64,000 nucleotides of DNA, taken from contig CAWUHX010000167.1 of assembly GCA_963922205.1 (NCBI GenBank), forward strand, positions 124,001 to 188,000. Direction: 5' to 3'. Position 1 is the first letter of the stretch. Every line of letters begins with the position of its first letter. A program made the translations under genes and the position numbers. This document shows, in pieces, positions 14,101 to 23,325 of the stretch. Under the pieces are notes generated by a model. The model was not told the DNA's origin and searched no databases. It saw only the letters and a list, made by a program, of their open reading frames with translations. This stretch comes from Romanomermis culicivorax (lineage: Eukaryota; Nematoda; Enoplea; Mermithida; Mermithidae).

Positions 14101-14220
14101 CTCGAATAGATCTTGCGCCGCTTTAGCTTTCTCGTCATCATTTTTCGACGTTAAACGTTCGACGAAGTTATCGTTACAAAACGAATTAATTGCCGAGGTC
14201 ATCGTTTCACTGTCGCTCAT
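2183..14220 (-). CDS. Tor: Target of rapamycin (TOR) kinase, N-terminal half, 18 exons, 3' part outside window
   Basis: TOR is the PI3K-related Ser/Thr kinase of TORC1/TORC2 that couples nutrients to growth. The visible part (about 965 codons) is the N-terminal HEAT solenoid, which binds Raptor-type partners; the FAT, FRB and kinase domains must lie left of position 1. Exons on the minus strand in order: 14102-14220 (ATG at 14218-14220), 13895-14028, 13371-13609, 13044-13145, 12873-12971, 12676-12813, 10791-10955, 10619-10731, 8736-8915, 8549-8677, 8215-8482, 7973-8153, 6259-6470, 5615-5737, 4313-4492, 4120-4254, 3906-4056, 2183-2410. Residues matching TOR family blocks include SDPNERKGG, LPRLAAF, IPELKRDVEDGL, HLAQAE, VALWTL, LGLIGALDPYK and DQVMPNLLKVIR. 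Phases join across exons 1 to 17. The link from exon 17 to 18 does not, so a small exon is missing. The start of exon 7 is the least certain boundary. Several introns hold transposons. Confidence 0.95.
2924..3154 (+). other. Unassigned open frame, possible 3' exon or retrocopy fragment
   Basis: A 76-codon frame on the strand opposite TOR, inside the TOR intron between the exons ending at 3906 and starting at 2410. It has balanced, coding-like composition (SIEVGKMCPIHSMEKNLKRL, then a helical EARSRY end) and a TGA. About 100 bases downstream lies CACAATAAATAC, a possible polyadenylation signal near 3260. I do not recognise the family. It may be the last exon of a nested gene or an inserted cDNA fragment. 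Confidence 0.3.
3307..3695. mobile_element. MITE with GGGT(T/A)CAACTAATC ends, about 390 bp
   Basis: The left end GGGTTCAACTAATCA and the right end GATTAGTTGTACCC are inverted repeats. The interior repeats a TTAGACCAAAATATCCGC-type phrase several times, in both GTTTAGAC and ATCCGC forms. No coding frame. It lies in a TOR intron. Confidence 0.65.
4958..5407 (+). mobile_element. Poly-G MITE copy 1 (CATACATGTAA ends), TSD CTTTCCCC
   Basis: 450 bp in the TOR intron between the exons at 5615 and 4492. Ends CATACATGTAATTGGGG and CCGTTACATGTATG, flanked by CTTTCCCC at 4950-4957 and 5408-5415. The interior has poly-G and poly-C runs, CCATATGGCTAGCC palindromes and the CGGCGCTTCGCGCC hairpin at 5199-5212. 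Non-coding. Confidence 0.9.
6513..7695. mobile_element. Fold-back element with tandem ~60-bp subterminal units in TOR intron
   Basis: The left arm (about 6513-6615) and right arm (about 7570-7695) are inverted copies of tandem units built on CTAGTTTTTTAACG, GGTATATACA and a TACGCTAGCTAG palindrome. The interior contains two direct copies of a segment running from GTGTAAAGA to GCATTTACTGGATT (about 6640-7050 and 7315-7505). The first of these is interrupted by the MITE at 6701-6938. It fills most of the intron between the exons at 7973 and 6470. Confidence 0.65.
6701..6938. mobile_element. MITE with ~40-bp inverted ends, 238 bp, nested in fold-back element
   Basis: The left arm begins TAAAGATCATTTATACTTGC and continues into GATGGAACGGAACGG. 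The right arm is its near-perfect reverse complement, ending GCAAGTATAAATGACCCTTTA. Ends of the T(T)AA type suggest a PIF/Harbinger or Tc1-like MITE, but the duplication is too short to decide. Confidence 0.7.
9178..10553. mobile_element. hAT-like element 'GGAGCC' copy 1, 1376 bp, in TOR intron
   Basis: Fills the TOR intron between exons 10619 and 8915. Inverted ends: AGGTTTTTTAGGCCAATTAGGAGCC on the left, and on the right TTAGGAGCCAAATGGCCTGTC followed by an A-rich run and CTG. Flanks ATTAAGGG and AATTAGGG agree at 6 of 8 bases. A second copy is at 49312-50644. Contains a CGCGCTTCGCGCCGG hairpin at 9359-9373. No intact transposase. Confidence 0.75.
10956..12675. other. Long TOR intron without recognised content
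   Basis: Between TOR exons 6 and 7. A hydrophobic minus-strand frame at 11356-11622 and a plus-strand frame at 12403-12606 look like chance openings. The variable insert of TOR proteins at this point is short here or has an unseen exon. Confidence 0.4.
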
Positions 14221-14483
14221 CGACAAGCAAAATCAATCTGATGACGAGGAAACGAAATGATAAAAAAGCGACAGAACTGCGCCGATATCCACAGCAAATT
14301 TTTTTTACCACTTTATGAATCAGCTCAAAATTTTTTCAATTTGGAAGCTTAAGAAATGTTGGAAAATGTATGTTAAAAATGATATGTAATACTCCGGTTA
14401 GATTTTCAGTCGAAAAATGATGGAGTTAAATAAATGTATCAAGAAATGTATAGGAAAAGTCAGCAAATTAATATTCATGGCAG

Positions 14484-15136
14484 GGTTTTTTGTGCACTGA
14501 GCAAAGTTTTTGGAGCTCGTGCATAAAGTTTTTAGAACGTTTTGTGCACACTGCAGAAGTCAATTTTCATAGCATACGGGTTTTTAATGCGGTTCGTATG
14601 TTGTTGTTTTGGTCGATTCTTTCACAACCTGAAATGTCTCACCTTATTGTTTATTCTATGATTTTTGATATTTCAATCTATGATCTTCATCTATTTGATC
14701 AAAATCAAGATTTGAAGAATCTAAATTTTTGGCTGCTAGTTTGATTTTTGAGATGTAATTGCATGCTTTCAATATATAATTTTTACATTCTGTTCTGGTA
14801 TGGAAAATGGTCTAATGGACTGCAAATTAGACGGCTTACTCAGGAAATAACCGTTGACAGAATTCATTTTTCAGCATTGTAATATCAAAATCCATAAAAA
14901 ATTTTTGCGCTTTGCGCTGGAACTTTTTTATCATTCTTGCTGTTTCGCCTGAATTTATTAAACATCATTCGCTTCAAGCTGATTAATCAACTGGTTAGCT
15001 GATTAAAAAAATCATCTCATTGCTCAAGTCGGAAAATCATTCTATACTTAAACCAATCACAGCCATGGAATAAGTCTTGAAAACATTCATTTACCAGCGT
15101 CCTAGGGTATAAGACTTAAAAAAACCGGCGGCCAGG
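14484..15136 (+). mobile_element. hAT-like fragment, left end (CAGGG...GTGCAC type)
   Basis: Starts CAGGGTTTTTTGTGCACTG. It is followed by a degenerate GTGCA-rich subterminal region and text shared with the elements at 16643-17850. The matching right end is not clearly placed; a GGCATGTGCAAAAAAACTG phrase at about 15896-15914 may be it, with the next element nested inside. Confidence 0.5.
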
Positions 15137-16047
15137 CTCGTATTTAGAGGAGAGAAGGGGGGAATTCCCCCCTAAATTTTTTTACATTTAAAATTTCCAG
15201 TAATATCATTGTACTTAATACATCACAACTCCCAAATAAAATTTGCGTTATAAATGAAAAATAGTGACAATTTTCAGGCGCTTCGCGCCGGATTTTAATT
15301 ATTCAATAATTTTTCTATATTATTCCAGTGCGCGGTTAGAAAATGTCATTCTAGCTACTACATATAGTTTTTAATTATCAACATATTACGGATAAAGGTA
15401 TGATCGTGTGTTGTTTTTTGGCGAATTCAACGAAAAGAAAGATTTTTCTGGCATATTTTCCCAAAATTTTTTTCCGATGTTTACAAAAATTTTGACACTT
15501 GTGTGATTAAAAAATTTTTAGTTCAAGTCGAAATTCTTGGTGGTTGAAGAATTAAAATTCTTGGTTGCTTTCATAGTTTTTAAATTGTAGTTTGCCAGAT
15601 TGAAAATTCACTGGACTTTACTGAAAAATTAAACTTTCTGTCTATGAAATAAAAAGTGAAATGATTCATTTTCTAGCGTTTCAGGATGTCCAAATTCAAA
15701 AAAAATTTCCGGTGCTACGCGCCGAACAAGTTAATTCATATCAATCTTTTTCATTATTTCTCCAAAATTCAGAAAATTGGGTTTTGAAAGTTGAAAACCG
15801 ACGTGAATCATATTTTTTCCGATAAACATAAGCTAATTTAATGATTTTAGAGCGAGCAACCAAAAATCTATCTAAAACCAAAATTTTTCCCCCCTGGCAT
15901 GTGCAAAAAAACTGAATCCAAGCACACATACTTAAACTAACACAAAATAAGTCGTCTTTACTGCAAAAAATGAATTTCTTTTTATTCAGTAAGTTCCAAA
16001 AAAATTTTGGAAAATCGCCCCTCTTTTTTGAAAATCCTGGATACGGG
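15137..16047. mobile_element. Element with CCCGTAT(C/T)(C/T)AG ends, about 910 bp, long relative of 62013-62288
   Basis: The left end CTCGTATTTAGAGGAGAGAAGG and the right end CTGGATACGGG match, in inverted order, the 276-bp derivative at 62013-62288. The shared inner phrase is GTCGTCTTTACTGCAAAAAA. It carries an AGGCGCTTCGCGCCGG hairpin at 15276-15291 and hAT-like internal text. Non-coding. Confidence 0.6.
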
Positions 16048-16642
16048 TATGCCGGCGCCGCGCCGGAAGGAAGGAAAAATAAAATCCAGTCTATAGTTTT
16101 TTACTTTGACTGATCACAGAGATGTCGACCAGCTAAAAAATAGGTCGGGCACGATTTTCGCTCTTGCAAAAAAGTAATGCGTTATATAAACGTAGCTCTA
16201 ATCAGTGTTTCTTTTTTGCTGAAAACTTTTTGCCCCATTTGAGAAAAAACATCAAAAATTTTTTCCTCATGAAGAAAAATCAATTTTTTTAGTTTCCATG
16301 CTTGAAAATTCCTCAAAATCATTTCTGATGTGTTTTTTGACCGTTTCTCATTAACTTGCATCTTATTCCGCCAAAAAACCGACATTTTTTTGCAACAAGT
16401 TTCGAGCTATGGACCTGCTTATTAATAAATATTTAAGTGAGTTTACATGCGCCAAGCAAGAGATTAATTGAACGACATAACCTTTATATCTTATATTTCT
16501 TTGACGACATAAAACAACCTAATTTTGACATAAAAAGTTAATCAAACAGTAAACTTTGATGAAAAGATATCAATGAAAAATAAAATTTTTAAACTGATTT
16601 TGAACAGCTGACAATCTGACATAAAAGTATGAACTTGACCAC

Positions 16643-17850
16643 AGGGCTTTTTTTCTGGCCAAGTTGCAATGTGCAACTTGGGGAAAAATTTTGGTTGCAC
16701 AGATAAATTTATGGTTGCTCAGTCTAAAATCAATAAATTAGCTTAATTTTGTCGGAAAAACCACCAAAAGCTAGTATTCGATTCGCGTCCGTTTTTGGCT
16801 TTTAAAACCAAATTTTCGGAGTTTTGAAGAGAAAATTAAAAGAATGGTATGAGTGACTTGTTCGACGTCTAGCGCCGAAAATTTTTCGGGGATTCTGATT
16901 TTTGATGTTCTAGAAAGCTGGAGAATTAACCTTTTCAACTTGTATTGAAAACACAGGTTTAGTATTTCAGTAAATTCAATGAATTTTCAGTCCGGCAGAC
17001 TAAGGGTTTTTTTGCACATAGCAACCAAATTTTGGGCTGTGCAACAAAATTTTTTCTGCCAAGTTGCACAGTGCAACTTGAGGCCTGACTGCTCTTTCGA
17101 TTAGATATTAGGGTTTTCTGTCCGGAAATGCATTTTCATGCGTTCTAAAATGGAAAAAAAAGTGAAAATTTTCCGGTGCTTCGCGCCGGGTTTCACTTCA
17201 TTTATCATTTTTTATAATAATCTAGTGCGCGGTTAGAAAACTTCATTCTAGTTAGTGCTTATAGGTTCTAATTATCAACATATTATGGATAAATGTTTGA
17301 TCCTGTATTGTTTGTTGACGAATTTGATGAAAACTAACATTTTTCTCGGTCATTTTCCCAAAATTTTTTTGCGATCTTCATAAAAATATTGACTTTCATG
17401 TGATTAAAACATTTTGAGCGTAGAAATTTTTGCCGATTGAAAGATCCAAATTCTTAGTGGCTTGCCTGGTCTTTGAATTTTAGTTTGTCCAACTGAAAAT
17501 TCATAAAATTCACTGAGAAATCAAACCTTCTGTCTGGGAAATAAAAGGTGAAAAAATTCATTTTCCAGAGTTCTTGAATATTGAAATCCAGAAAAAAACC
17601 ACATTACTCTAGTCTAGTCATATTAATTTTTTCATTTTCTATCCAAACCTCGGAAAATTGGGTTTCAAATGTCTAAAACTGACGCGGATCGAATGAAATA
17701 CTAGAAAACTAGTTTGCGATAGTTTGTCGGATAAATGCAAGTAAATTTATCGATTTTAGAGCGAGCAATAAAAAAATTTATCTGTGCAACCAAAAAAATT
17801 TCTCCAAGTTGCACATTGCAACCTGGCCTGTGCAAAAAAAACCTGGAGAC
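16643..17850. mobile_element. Nested hAT-like elements with GTTGCACA(G/T)TGCAAC subterminal palindromes
   Basis: An outer left end CAGGGCTTTTTTTCTGGCC (16643) and an inner left end AAGGGTTTTTTTGCACA (about 17004) precede a right end GGCCTGTGCAAAAAAAACC (about 17830-17848). The palindrome AAGTTGCACAGTGCAACTT recurs beside the ends. A CCGGTGCTTCGCGCCGG hairpin lies at 17173-17189. No coding frame. Confidence 0.6.
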
Positions 17851-18336
17851 TACAATTTCAAATACTAGGAAAGCAACCAAGAATTTTGATTCTTCAACTA
17901 GCAAAAATTCCTACTTGGACTCAAAATGTTTTAATTACACAAATGTCAAAATATTTTTAAAGATCGCAAAAATGCTTTGGGAAAATAACAGAGAAAAATC
18001 TTGCTTTTCGTCAAATTCTCAAAAAAACGACACAGGACAGGATCAAACATTTTTCCATAACATCTTGTTAATTAAAAGCATAAGCATTACCAGTAGAATG
18101 GCATTTTCTAACCGCGCATTGGAATAATATATAGAAAAATTATTAAATAATTGAAATCCGGCGCGAAGCGCCGGAAAATTTCAACAATTTTCAATTTTAT
18201 AACGCGTAAAATGCACCTCCGATTGGGAAACCATAAAAAAATTTTCCCTCAAATTGGTGCCTAATTTCAAACAAATTTTACTCAATTCCAAAAAATTCCT
18301 CAAAAATGGTCGATTGAGGAAAAAAACTGTGGCTCT
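17851..18336 (-). mobile_element. Inverted hAT-like segment ending in a GAGGAAAAAAACTG terminus
   Basis: 17860-18180 is an inverted copy of the subterminal stretch found at about 17170-17480 and 15277-15560. It includes a perfect CCGGCGCGAAGCGCCGG hairpin at 18158-18174. The right limit reads GATTGAGGAAAAAAACTG (about 18312-18330), a hAT-type end related to the TIR of 676-1654. Confidence 0.5.
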
Positions 18337-18489
18337 CATACCTGTAATTGAGGGGCTTACCCAACTCCCCTCAGTTTAGAAAAATTCAGAAAAAATTGGC
18401 AAAAAAGTGCCTTTTTTTGGCCTTTTTTGGGAAAAATTTCGACTTTTTTCGACTCATCCCTCCAACTGGTCGGACCTCTTGCAGGTATG
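18337..18489. mobile_element. CATACCTGTAA MITE, 153 bp, perfect TSD GTGGCTCT
   Basis: The left end CATACCTGTAATTGAGGGG and the right end GGTCGGACCTCTTGCAGGTATG are flanked by identical GTGGCTCT (18329-18336 and 18490-18497). Sister family of the poly-G MITEs: same length of TIR and 8-bp duplication, with one central base changed. Confidence 0.85.
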
Positions 18490-19615
18490 GTGGCTCTAAT
18501 TATAATAATATTTTATTCGATAGTCGATTGTAAAAAGAATACAAAAAAACGGTTAGCAAAGAACAGTTAATAGAGAAAAAAATGTAATACGGATTAATGA
18601 AGTGTAACAATCGACTATACAGGCGACTGAAGGCGGAAAACGCGCTGACACAGACGCCTAATTAATTACCCAGTAAAGTTTGTTTATCTACATTTTTCAG
18701 ACGATGTATGAAGGATGTTACATTAGATGACGTGATAACAGACTGAGGAAGCTTGTTCCAAATTTGTATAACCTGAAGCGTAAAAAAATTTTTACGAATA
18801 TCTGTTTTACATTTTGGAATGGAAAGTTTATATTCGTGAGGATGTCTTGTTTTGATAACATTTGAGAAAGAAAATAATGTTTTGGTTGGCATATCTATGA
18901 AGCCATGAATAATTTTGTACACATGGCATAAATCAAATAAAATTCGGCGGTATTCTAATGATTCAAGATTTAAAAATTGAAGTCTATCATCATAGTTCAT
19001 ATCCTTGGAAAAATGCAAAAGTTTTTTTGTGAAATATTTCTGTACTTTTCTGTACCTCCGACCAGTTGGGGGGGGGGGTAAATCCGAAATTTGGGGGGGG
19101 GGTAGAAAAAAGTCGAAATTCTTCCCAAAAAACATACTTTTTGCAAATTTTTTAATTTTTTCAAACTGGGGGGGGGGGTTGGATGAATTTGGGTACATTG
19201 TTGGCCAAGTTGGGGGACACCCACCCTCCTCCCAAGTACAGGTATGTTGAAAACCTTAAATAGTAAGGCGATAACATGATAAGCTTTTTTAATCGTACCT
19301 GAAATATGATCAAAAAACTTGAGGTTGTCACATATTAAAACAACAAAATCTTTAACTTTTACGTCAATTGTAAGTGGCACATCGTTAAGATAATATTTAA
19401 TTCTAGGATTATTCCTACCAAAAATGAATAGTTGTACATTTTGAAATAGAAAGAGGTAATTGCCATATGACAGACCATTCATATATTTTATTTAATAAGT
19501 CTTGAGTTTCCAGAGAAAATGTTGAAGCAGCATAACAGCTTAACATCATCAGCAAATGGAAGAAGTTTCACGTTTTCATTATTTTTAATGGAAGGTAAGT
19601 AGTCGTTTATGAAGA
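18490..19615 (-). pseudogene. CR1-like LINE, reverse transcriptase end and C-terminus, decayed
   Basis: Minus-strand frames hold an RT fragment with the FADDVKLL catalytic-box motif (about 19525-19570). Further on comes the C-terminal block with DRLQFLNLESLEYRR, IRKNFFTLQVIQIWNKLP and FIHRLKN (18662-19040). The same C-terminal block occurs in the LINE at 58-61 kb. The copy is 5'-truncated at the hAT element starting at 19624 and interrupted by the MITE at 19043-19246. An AT-rich 3' tail follows down to 18490. Confidence 0.75.
19043..19246. mobile_element. CATACCTGTAA-family MITE inserted in LINE
   Basis: The right end CCAAGTACAGGTATG and the left CCTCCGACCAGTTGGGGG match the family at 18337-18489 and 63143-63336. 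The extreme left end is lost. Insertion splits the LINE protein between its KVFNIP and YRKVQKYF segments. Contains three poly-G runs. Confidence 0.7.
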
Positions 19616-19623
19616 TCAAAAAT

Positions 19624-20492
19624 CAGTTTTTTTTGTGCCAAAACATGGTTTTTGGCACAAAAAAATTTGGAATAGCACAAAAAATTTTGAGCGTTTGTGC
19701 CAATTGGCACAAATTTTTTGGCTGGTCAAACATTAAATTTCCTTGATTTTTAGACGTTTTAGGGGCTGAAAATGCAAAAAATTTTCGGCGCTTCGCGCCG
19801 AATCAATGAATATAATATTTCTCATTCGTATATTTGACCCGAACGCAAACGATTTCTCTTCGAACAGTGTATTAGTATCGTTGCAGCAAACTTTACAGGC
19901 TGTCAAGACTGATGAGTGAAAAGAAATTCCGAATATTCTCTCTTCATTCAGTCAGATTCAGATTCAAAACTGAAATTCTTTTTGTGTTTGATTGATTCAA
20001 ATAGAAAAGTCGATATTGTTGATATTTACAATGTTTACAATGTTTCGACCGAAAATGTTTCATGTTACAATGTTTCGATCGAAAATTAACACGATTTTCT
20101 ACTTGATTTTCTCCAGTCTTTACATGGTTGTTAAATATACATAACATAGATATTCGTTCGTAGTCGAAAATTGAATCAATTTGAACTTCCTGAACAATTC
20201 TAGAGCTATTTAAATTGTCTCAGCATTCCATTTCTTTTTGGGATTTCGTGAACTATTTTGTTGCACAGTTTTTTCTTTTCTCACTGACATGGTTAGCTGA
20301 AAAATAGGTTGGGCACGATTTTTACAAAAAATTAATGCGTTAAACGTTAACTTTTTATCAAACTTTTGGCTTAAAACTTTTCCGCAGTTTTCAGTATGTC
20401 TCTAGCGAAAAAAAATTTTTGTGCCATTGGCACAAATTTTTTTGGCCCCTTGTGCCAATTGGCACAAATGTCCGTGCGCAAAAAAAACGCTG
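19624..20492. mobile_element. hAT-like element 'GTGCCA', 869 bp, TSD TCAAAAAT
   Basis: The left end is CAGTTTTTTTTGTGCC; the right end is GTGCGCAAAAAAAACGCTG. The left flank is TCAAAAAT. The right copy of TCAAAAAT was itself split by the poly-G MITE at 20500-20947 and is restored once that insertion is removed. Subterminal TTGTGCCAATTGGCACAA palindromes. An ATTTTCGGCGCTTCGCGCCG hairpin module at 19781-19800. Confidence 0.82.
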
Positions 20493-20499
20493 TCAAAAA

Positions 20500-20947
20500 C
20501 ATACATGTAATTGGGGGGGGGGAAGTGCTATGGGAACCCCCCCCCCCCCAGAAATCGTCGACCATATGGCTAGCCATTGGGCGACCCCCCCCCCCAGGAT
20601 TTTCCAATCCTATGGCTAGCCATATGGTAGCCCTAGGAACCCCCATAGTTTTAGTCGGAAAAATACTGAAAAATGTCATTTTTTTCATGAAAAATGTCAA
20701 TTTTCGAACAAAAAATGGTCAAAAACGTCAATTTTCTCGGCGCTTCGCGCCATAAGATTTTATCATTTTTTAGACAAAAATTACTACTTTTTAAACAGTT
20801 TTTCGGACATTTTTCATTAAAAAAATAGAATTTTTTTTCCTTCAGGGACCCCTCCCCCCAAAATTTTGGGAATTACTGACCCCCGGCCCCAAAAAAGTGC
20901 TCCAACCCCCCCCCCCCCCCAGACCTCGGAGCTCCGTTACATGTATG
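20500..20947 (+). mobile_element. Poly-G MITE copy 2, TSD GTCAAAAA
   Basis: 448 bp, same orientation as copy 1. Ends CATACATGTAATTGG and CGTTACATGTATG; GTCAAAAA flanks at 20492-20499 and 20948-20955. Inserted exactly at the right target duplication of the hAT element 19624-20492. Hairpin CGGCGCTTCGCGCC at 20739-20752. Confidence 0.9.
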
Positions 20948-20955
20948 GTCAAAAA

Positions 20956-21110
20956 TACTCATATTTTCATGAAAATTTTGGCCTAAAACCTTTCCGCAGT
21001 GTTTATAGTATGTTTCCTGTCGAAAAAAAATTTTTGTGCTATTGGCACAAATTTTTTTGGCCACTTGTGCCAATATGGCACAAATGTCCGTGCACAAAAA
21101 AAACAGAGCC
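20956..21110. mobile_element. Solo right end of a second GTGCCA hAT element
   Basis: Ends TTGTGCCAATATGGCACAAATG and GTGCACAAAAAAAACAGAG, closely matching the right 150 bases of 19624-20492. Its left part is not seen nearby. Confidence 0.55.
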
Positions 21111-22104
21111 GAATCAATTTACTACAGTAATAGATTCAGTGGCGCTTGCTTTACAAGCATGGGTACGTACCTGCACACAGTACAGCATAAAAAAGAAGTC
21201 ATAACTGCCGATGAATAAGAAAATCGGAAAATCACACAAGCGTTATGTAGCCCAAAATGCTCCCAAATTTGAACAATGACACATCACTTATCATCAAAAT
21301 AATAACAGAGCTTTTACAGTAAGGTTTCACCCTCAAGAAATTGTTTTATTTTATTGAGAATGCCCACAAATTTTCAGCCCTCTGACATAACAGTAAACCG
21401 CAAACATATGAAATGGTGCTTGCGTTCCACTACTATTAGTCGGAAGTACTTAAAAGTGTTAAACACCAAGCAGGGGTATCATCTCGCTTCATAGAGCATA
21501 ACTGCAGCGTCAAAGCATTTCAGCAATATTCATAAAATCGTTTTTTATCATTCCAAGGATTCGTAGACAATACATGCAATGGTGTCCAATATCCAAGCAT
21601 CAAAGTTCCAATCTACACTCCATTCATTTTGAAATGATCGACGTAGCGAAGTCACAGCCAAACTTTTATTCAAAATTATGGAAGGCTCGCTGACTCTTTA
21701 ATAAATTTTTCCTTGGTGATACAGGCTCCTAGATGATCACTCTTATTAATCATTTCTAGATTATCGGAATTTATTTCCTGATCTCTAGTAAGATTGTGTT
21801 TGTCGAAACTCCGATTGCTGCATCGATCACTTTAAAATGAATGAAGCATAGTAAGTAATATTTTTCTCTATGTTTACTGTAGTTTTTATCACGTATATCT
21901 CAGAAAATGCCAGTGCATATAGTTTATGAACGATAACAGAAATGCGATTTTCCAAGTCATGACAAAAAATAGCATAAAACTGCATATCAAAACGTCTTCA
22001 CACAACGTGGCTCCCGAAACACCTTCAAGGACAAGATCGAACTTTTCAATTTTCTCTACGTTTTCAAAGTTAAGCTCTCATACAATTTGTTGCTGATGTT
22101 TTGG
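21111..22104. other. Gene-free stretch with one copy of a ~230-bp dispersed repeat
   Basis: 21605-21840 is about 80% identical by eye to 23946-24165, in the same orientation (shared phrases CATTCATTTTGAAATGAT, GGCTCGCTGACT, GGTGATACAG, CTCTAGTAAGA). No frame or known family recognised in the rest. Confidence 0.5.
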
Positions 22105-22490
22105 GTCTGACCACATGTAAGACGATTTTTTGTGGGTGGTCATCAATTGCCAAAATCTTACAGTGGGCCATTAAAAAAAAAATTTCGATTTTTTGGCCCA
22201 AAAAGTCTAGAAAATGATTCAAAAAGTAGTTGTAAAATAACCATAAAAACATGGCGCGAAGCGACGGAAAAATTGACATTTTTGACAGTCTTAGCTCAAA
22301 AATGATCATTTTTTAACCAAAAAATTGGCCTTATTCAGTTTTTTTCGACCGCAGAGATGAGGGTTCTTTGACTAGCCCATTTCAGCTATATCATAGGCAA
22401 ATCTTAAGGGGTCACCGTAAGTTTAGCGCCATCGCCGATGATTTCTGGGGGATTCTTATAGCACCTTCGCTCAATTGTATGTTTGCAGAT
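22105..22490 (-). mobile_element. Decayed relative of the poly-G MITE
   Basis: Contains GGCGCGAAGCGACGG and AAAATTGACATTTTTGAC at about 22252-22285, then GATGATTTCTGGGGG, TTATAGCAC and CAATTGTATGTTTG. These are the same blocks, in the same order, as the reverse-oriented copy at 22671-23106. Ends and duplication are no longer clear. Confidence 0.5.
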
Positions 22491-22611
22491 GACCCAAAAT
22501 TTTGTCAAGGCAAAATACTTCAAAAATTTATATTTATGGTGCAAAATGTCGAACTTTTGTCATCTTTGACCATTTTCTTGTTAGGAAATGGACATTTCGT
22601 GCGAAAAAACA

Positions 22612-23325
22612 GGGGCCGGTTTCGCTGAGCTGCAGCTTAACTCTATATGTTATAACATTGCCGTTAAGCTCATATACATGTAACGGAGCTCCGAGGTCTG
22701 GGGGGCTTGGAGCACTTTTTTTGGGCCGGGGGTCAGTAATTCCCAAATTTTGGGGGAGGGGTCGCTGAAGGAAAAAAAACTCGATTTTTTCATGAAAAAT
22801 GTCCGAAAACCGGTTCAAAAAGTAGTAATTTTTGTCTAAAAAATGATAGAATATGTACTTATGGCGCGAAGCGCCGAGAAAATTGACGTTTTTGACCATT
22901 TTTGTTCAAAAATTGACATTTTTCATGAAAAAATGGCATTTTTCAGTATTTTTCCGACTAAAACTATGGGGGGTCCCTAGGGCTACCGTATGGCTAGCCA
23001 TAGGATTGGAAAATCCTGGGGGGGGTCGCCCAATGGCTAGCCATATGGTCGACGATTTCTGGGGGGGGGGTGTTCCCATAGCACTTCCCCCCCAATTACA
23101 TGTATGGTTAAGCTGTAGCTCAGCTGCAGCTTAGCTCACGCACACAAAACATATCAAGAAAGTTAAGCTGCAGCTGAGCTACACCTTAACTCTGTATGTT
23201 ATAACATTGCCGTTAAAGTGCAGCTCAGCATGCTGATGCAGCTGAGCTACAGCTTAACGGCAATGGTGTGACAAATAGTTGAGCTGCAGCTCAGCTGGAG
23301 CAGTCTCTTTGATGAAACCGGCCCC
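22612..23325. mobile_element. MITE with GGGGCCGGTTTC ends and AGCTGCAGCT repeats, hosting a poly-G MITE
   Basis: Perfect 12-bp inverted ends: GGGGCCGGTTTC (22612) and GAAACCGGCCCC (23325). The subterminal regions consist of repeated AGCTGCAGCT/CAGCTCAGCT palindromes on both sides. The central TATGTTATAACATTGCCGTTAA phrase occurs twice. Interrupted by 22671-23106. Superfamily not settled. Confidence 0.75.
22671..23106 (-). mobile_element. Poly-G MITE copy 3 (reverse), TSD GTTAAGCT
   Basis: 436 bp in reverse orientation. Flanked by GTTAAGCT at 22663-22670 and 23107-23114. The left end has a 2-base insertion (CATATACATG). Reverse-complement hairpin GGCGCGAAGCGCCG at 22863-22876. Confidence 0.88.

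Noticed and set aside
18662-19198. 178-codon minus-strand frame as a single protein
   Set aside because: The first third is a MITE read through poly-G runs; only the C-terminal part is LINE protein. Annotated separately.
20371-20755. Overlapping long frames with proline/glycine runs
   Set aside because: They arise from the poly-G and poly-C runs of the MITE; the same frames recur in every copy without codon constraint.
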